Shown piece by piece: positions 58,857 to 64,000 of a stretch of DNA of 64,000 nucleotides; within the stretch, counting starts at the first letter, position 1, and each line of letters opens with the position of its first letter. Location of the stretch: NCBI GenBank assembly GCA_001600455.1, contig BCKC01000003.1:4758754-4822753 (forward strand), in the 5' to 3' direction. The position numbers and the translations under genes were made by a program. Source of the DNA: Endocalyx cinctus. Taxonomy: Eukaryota > Ascomycota > Sordariomycetes > Amphisphaeriales > Apiosporaceae. Below the pieces are notes generated by a model that was given only the letters and a program-made list of their open reading frames with translations, made no database searches and was not told the origin of the DNA.

Positions 58857-60017
58857 ATGTCCTACAGAGTATATTCTGGAAGCGATACCCAGGGTCTTTC
58901 CACGGCGAACGGCTGCGACGTACACCCCGACCAGGACATAAAGAGAGTCAAGACAACAGGGAGCGTGGCAATGGCTCCGGAAATGTTTGAGAAGCTATAC
59001 CTCACTCCTGAGATTAAGGTCAAGGGCGAATTAAGAAAGACATTTGCCAACCCCACACCTATGTAATTATCTCCTTTTGCCCCCAATAGTTCTTTAAAGA
59101 TTTGCTCGACTAACCAATGAATAGTGCTATATGCGGCTTCATTATTTCCTTGGGACCTCTTTCCATAGACCTTATGGGCTGGCGAGGATCCGGTGGCAGC
59201 GGAGCCGCGAGCATGTGAGTATTATCTTCAAAACCCCATTTTCTTCACCTCTTTTCGCTTGATCAAACGTATCTAATTATCAAATTTTCTTTGTCGCTTA
59301 AAGACCAACCTACCTATTCTTCGGTGGTCTACTCATGCTGATAGGGGGTATTCTCGAATTCTTCCTCGGCAACACTTTTCCCTGTGTCGTCTTCGTCGCG
59401 TTTGGCGCCTTCTGGCTCTCTTTCGGCGGCACCTTATTACCCCAATTCAATGCTTACGCGGCATATGCGCCCACAGGAGAGGACGCTGCTGTCGGACTAA
59501 CCACTCAGGGGTTTAACGCCAGTTTCGGTAAGATAGATTATCGCCTGTAAATGACATGGATAGAGAGACAGAAGGCTAACCGACTTTAGGATTCTGGACT
59601 TTGTCCATGATGCTACTCTGTGTCGTATTCCTCATTTGCGCGGTACGGACGAACATCTGCTTCGTTATCATCTTCTTCTGCCTCATCATAAATTTTGGCC
59701 TGATCACGGGTGCTTATTTCGCGCTGGCCTCCGACTACGTCGGGAACGCGGCATTTGCCGGCAGATTGCTTGTGGTGAGTAATTAGTACCCTGCCCCCCC
59801 TTTATCCATAGTGACAGAATTGATCTAACATGGCTGTTTTTTAAAAATAAAGGGAGCGGGCGCTTTCGATTTCATCACTACGGCTATAGGATGGTGGATT
59901 TTCCTCTCCCTCTTACTAGCTTCCGTCGACTTCCCCATTTCATTACCCCTAGGTGACCTCAGCACTCTCATCCCTGGCGCGTCCGAACGTAAATTGGCCG
60001 GAAATACTCAGGTATAA
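58857..60017 (+). CDS. GPR1/FUN34/YaaH-family (acetate transporter-like) membrane protein, five exons
   Basis: Six-helix plasma-membrane protein of the family that includes fungal acetate permeases (Ady2/AcpA). ATG 58857; exon 1 is the polar N-terminus ending FANPTPM, part of the family NPxPLG-type signature. Introns near 59061-59122, 59214-59304, 59527-59588 and 59774-59852 join it to AICGFIISLGPLSIDLMGWRG, TTYLFFGGLLMLIGGILEFF, a TTQGFNASF-GFWTLSMMLL junction, and GAGAFDFITTAIGWWIFLSL. The motif GGILEFFLGNTFPCVVFVAFG is typical of the family. Stop at 60017 (TQV). A GTATAAG at the stop could instead be a donor extending the protein with a hydrophobic tail after about 60074; the short form is preferred. 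Substrate not certain. Confidence 0.85.
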
Positions 60018-60277
60018 GTGCGAGGAACCAGTTATGTATTAAAAATGGAGGCCAAAAATTGTTTTATGTTCAGGTTGTTTCGTTGGTTTTGTGGATAATA
60101 TGGATTGGAAAAATTGCGCATGTGCACGAATTCAAATTGTGGGAATGATAAGGCTGGGAAAGGAGAGTATCGACTAATCCGCGTCGGCCTCCATGATCAG
60201 AAGAACGTTGGGATTTTTGCTTGCGAGGTAGAGAGGTCTAGACATTTGTAACTTATTAATGGCCAGAAATATTTCCC

Positions 60278-63200
60278 TCAATCGAAGAGAGCCCTACACA
60301 AGGTAGCAACTGGCTCCAGCGTTTCCAAGCTGTCAGTCCTAACACCACCATCGTCGTCAAATCTCCGAAGCGATTTGATGGCTTTCTGAAATCTATCACC
60401 CGGGTTGGCATATCTCAGATCCTGCTGATTTCTCGGGCACAGCTTATCGAACGCACTCTTCATTTGGTTGAACTCCCCGTTTCTGAAAATCGCAGAGTCT
60501 ATGACGGGGTTCTGAATGTGTACGTTGCTTTCCCTCATTTGGTTAGTGAAAAACACTCCAAGTCTCGTACAGTGCAATAGCAGAGCCGCAAGGCCAGCCG
60601 CTAAAGCCGTGGCGATAGAAGATCCGGTGAAGCCGTTTTTATCCGTGAGCTCTCTCTGCACTTTGTCTGCGTCTTGCCTGTGCTCATCGGGATCCGAAGA
60701 CAGCACGTCTCGGATATCCACGCCCGGGAATAGGTACATTGATTCCTTGTCTACGTGAGAGTAAGATAACTGATTCCAGGCTTGGCCCGAATTGTCCGCA
60801 GCGCCAATTCGAAACGTCTTGCAGCCCTCCATGCTGGCAGGTAGGTCTTCCACGCGAGCTCCCGAAGCGCCATCGTCACGCATCGCGCAGAACATAAGGG
60901 GGATGCGTTTATTGGCACTCTTGGCTTTCGAGACAACTTTCCTGAGCTCGTTAATACCCGGTTTGTAAGAGTTCTCCGCTTCCGCCTGAATAGACCAAGA
61001 CATCGAGATTATGTCCACGCCATCGTCTATAGCTTGTCTGATGGCCTAGAAGGGTGATACCCACATATTAGTTCAAAGCTACTGACGTAATTTTATGTAT
61101 ATTAAACCGTACCTTAGCAGCACTCCCTGGTGTCGGCTGGGGCGTCAAGCTCGTAACTCCGGGAACTGTCTTGAGCCGATACGGTATTATCAGCGCGTTC
61201 GGACAAACTCGTAGGATTGATTTGGCCATGAAATTTCCGTGGCCGCTCACTGACGAATGCTCTGGAGGCGGTCCATCTCGAGACGTGTCAAAGCTGCGAC
61301 CCGGAAGAAATTGCGAATAGTGCATGTGCAAGGACCCGAGCACGTCGACGCCGTCGTCGATCAGTGCTACCTTGACACTATTTAAGCCTGTGCTTGGCCC
61401 AAAGGACTTATCTCCTAAAGTGTGCACCTTTTTCTCAATGCCGTCATTAGTGCTCTTGGTTCTTGGTAAGTCTGGTACCAAGTCTACGAAGTCTCGAACG
61501 TTCTTGAACCACGGTTGTTCCACTCCGTCTCCTGTGATCAATCCTCTATCTTGCGATACAGAACCGTCTTGGGCCATTTCGCCCCGAAGAATAACTTCTA
61601 TTTCCGGTAACGCCCTATCGGTATTCTTTGTGTCATCTATCATTATTTTGGACTCCCTGATCTGATCACGCGATTTCGCGATGCGGCTTATGAACGATTG
61701 GACGTTCCGTTCGATTCGTTTCTTTGTGACTTGAGTGGTCTCGTAGTAGATATAAATCTTCTTCAACCGTCTTAGCTTAGGTAGTCCTTCGGGCTCACTC
61801 CAGCCTCTTAGGACAACGTTGTTGCCGCTCCATTGCAGATGAAGCTCGCGAACATGAGGAGTAGCCGTTTGAATCATCTCTGGACAAAGATCGGGCTTTC
61901 TCCAGTCAAGTATCTCGACGTTAAACGATTTGGCGGACGCAGTTCTATTGCTAGAGAGAATCTCTTCGATTTCCTCGTCCCGATGTGGCTGCTCCATATC
62001 ATCAACCGTCACTTTCAGGATCTTCTCCACGCCTCTCTCCCGTAGCCAACGCAAGAAGTACAACTGGTCCGTGCTTATTTGCCTTCCTCGTTCTTGCTGG
62101 GAATTGATATTGACCCTACAGAGAGTGACGTGGCGGAGTACTGCGTTGTACTCGTACATCCGGAAGAAATTGTCAATTATTTTCTTTGGTATTGTCCCGT
62201 AACCTTCTTTCTTCCCAGTATCGAGCGTAAAGTAATATTCTGTGCCTTTTCATTAGCCAAAATGTCCGCGTACCGTAGATGGGTGGTTACATGCTCAGTT
62301 TCTGCTTGCCAAAGAAAGCTTCGAGCACATCCTCGTCAGTTACCGTTCCGTCAGAGCCGTTTTCCTCGCCACCGACAAACTCCCTTCGCCACGGCTGAAG
62401 ATCATCATCAAGCGTGTATCGCAAAAATCGTAAACCTAGCTCCTTGAGAAGTTCTCTGCTCGCCGCGTCCGCATCCTTCACGGTAGCTGGAGTGATTTCG
62501 GAAACGTTGGTTCTACCAGGGGTAGTGGCTCTATTATATTGATCGTGGTGCTGCCGATTCGCATTATCGGCCACGTTGCTCTTTTCGTCAGTGATTCCAG
62601 AACGGCCGGGTTTACTATCCTTAATCACGTCGTCAAGCATAGAATCATTCTCTGCGAAGCGGGGTGAGTATGCAGTATATATAATTAAAACAAGATAAAC
62701 TACACCCACCTATGGAAGTCAGAATATCTTTATTGTGCTTTCTTGGATAAACGTCATGGTTGGTTTGCTTCTGAGATGATTTGGGTTTCAGCAAGAACGA
62801 CGGTTGGCTAGCGACCTTTTTTATTTCCATCTTGCCTTGAGAATGAACCGGACGAGAGACCCCATCCTTCGCGTTTTCTATGTTTTGCGATAAAGCTCCG
62901 CCATTTACACTTCTCTCCTTGATATGCACGCCGACATGACGATGCCATTGCTCTTGGGTGAACCGGTGCCACCCATACACCGACGCCGTATTCGGTAGCC
63001 TCTGTCCATTTCTCGGCAGGGCAAATACTGTTCCCTTTGCCACGCGGTCTCGGATGGCCTCTTCGCACTTGTCAAGAAGAAGTCGTACCAGCTCAAGCTG
63101 TCTTTCGCGGTCGTACAGCGTAAGCTGGTAATCTACCGTTCGCTGTATCGGACTAGCCTCGTTATCGTTATTTCCTCTTAGCATCCCGCTTGTCGCTAAA

Positions 63201-63772
63201 TTGACTAAATCTTTTAACGATTCCATGGGGATCGGTAATGGTCCCTGTTTATAGGGCCGAGAAAACCTGAAGTTGAAGGCTGCTTGGATGCACTTTGCCC
63301 CGTGCTCTTCGGGGTCGTCGACGGCATTCGGGTCTTCCTCCTTAAGAACTTCGGAGACTTCTTTTCCGAGGCTATGAAGCGTCTCTCCTCTGCTTTTCAT
63401 GAAGTTGATGATGCTTCTTACGACCTCCCCTTTCTTGGCAGTCTTTGACGAATCATGATCGACGTTTATTCTGATGAGTTCGGTCAAAAAGTTGTCGTCT
63501 TGGCCATTGTACGGCGTCAGAATGGCCTGAGGATCATTGGAGAGTATGATTTCTAGCAGCTCGACGGGTAACTCCGGGAAAACCGTGTTGTTGTATAAGA
63601 TGTCATGTAGAAGATGCGGTATAGAGATGTTACCTCCGTATTCGTCCAATCTACTCTCAGCTGTCTCAATCCAATTTTTGCACTCGTCGTTTTTGTAAGT
63701 TTTTACATGATCGCGCAAGAATTCTACATAGGTTTCAGCATTCTTATATGATTCGTCATTCATATCTTCCAT
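60278..63772 (-). CDS. Intracellular subtilisin-like (peptidase S8) protein with a large N-terminal helical region
   Basis: ATG 63772. Exon 1 (to about 62711) is a helical, charged region with FPELPVELLEIILSNDPQA, reminiscent of degenerate ankyrin-type repeats. It splices (GTGGGTGTAG ... CTTCGCAG) to ENDSMLDDVI and runs to a stop near 62287. The frame TEYYFTLDTGKKEGYG resumes about 60 bp later, so an intron near 62240-62288 is needed, but no donor/acceptor pair I tried keeps frame. Next comes a region with short leucine-rich segments, then the S8 triad: Asp in VKVALIDDGVDV (near 61360), His in SGHGNFMAKS (near 61240) and Ser in FTGSSIATALAAG (near 60620). Splicing at about 61111-61047 joins GSAAK to AIRQAIDDGVDIISM. 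No signal peptide. It resembles cytosolic fungal subtilases, often fused to NLR-type domains; none is seen here. Confidence 0.78.
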
Positions 63773-64000
63773 GTTGAGCTCAAAATCATTAATTAGCTAT
63801 TAGCGTAGGTCGGATGAAATAAAATTACCCAGGTGGTTTGGTGGAGCAAGATGTTTTGAGGAAAAGTTGACGAAGAGCGGTTGACAGAAATTGACTACAG
63901 AATCGCCGTTCTGAGAAGAAGGTGTGTGTTTATGAATCACCGTAAAGAAAGTTGTGAATGAACCTAATATACTAGGTAATTAGATGTACGTACTCCATAT

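Overview
This is a 64 kb stretch of nuclear DNA from a filamentous ascomycete (Pezizomycotina, probably Sordariomycetes; class level is inference). The reasons are short 45-200 bp GT-AG introns in most genes, wide AT-rich intergenic spacers, and fungal families such as DHA2 and ACS transporters, a P450, an HR-PKS relic, LysM proteins, a class C GH18 chitinase and CmcJ-like enzymes. I see no rRNA, tRNA, CRISPR array or intact autonomous transposon.

Layout. 1-2.3 kb: no gene. 2.3-7.5 kb: a DHA2 efflux transporter (-) and a P450 (+), transcribed divergently. 8.2-10.2 kb: a trypsin-fold protein (-) whose catalytic-serine exon is easily missed. 11.8-14.2 kb: a CorA-like membrane protein (-). 15.2-16.1 kb: an EEF1AKMT4-type methyltransferase (-). 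17.1-18.8 kb: a UDP-glycosyltransferase (+) with one frameshift. 19.9-20.3 kb: a tiny His-rich protein (+). 20.5-22.3 kb: a quinate/sugar-type MFS transporter (-). 23.5-25.3 kb: a DyP peroxidase (-). 27.2-28.5 kb: a CmcJ/AsaB-like enzyme (+). 28.7-31.2 kb: HAUS6-like augmin subunit (-), the one clear housekeeping gene. 31.6-34.4 kb: a CocE/S15-type hydrolase fused to an EthD-like tail (-). 35.9-39.6 kb: a phytoene-desaturase-like FAD oxidoreductase (+) convergent with an ACS-family transporter (-). 40.3-40.8 kb: a MITE-like element. 41.0-45.9 kb: a D-2-hydroxyacid dehydrogenase (+), an O-methyltransferase (-) and a heavily decayed HR-PKS fragment (+), which look like remains of a secondary-metabolite cluster. 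46.2-47.1 kb: an unrecognised protein (+). 47.4-54.9 kb: a divergent LysM protein / GH18 chitinase pair, each carrying one lesion. 56.8-57.2 kb: a small secreted cysteine-rich protein (+). 57.5-57.7 kb: an 8-bp minisatellite spanning an assembly gap. 58.9-60.0 kb: an acetate-transporter-family gene (+). 60.3-63.8 kb: an intracellular subtilisin-like protein (-).

How the genes relate. Most are accessory: efflux, oxidation, glycosylation, methylation, chitin handling and candidate secreted effectors. The LysM/chitinase pair is a known fungal gene arrangement and probably shares its 1.3 kb spacer as a regulatory region. The PKS, O-methyltransferase and dehydrogenase fit a broken biosynthetic locus. 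Two frameshifts (glycosyltransferase and LysM gene) are each explained by one missing C in a CCCC run, so sequencing error must be excluded before calling those genes dead. A dispersed element is present twice, 40 kb apart, and the 9-mer TACGGAGTA recurs in the spacers.
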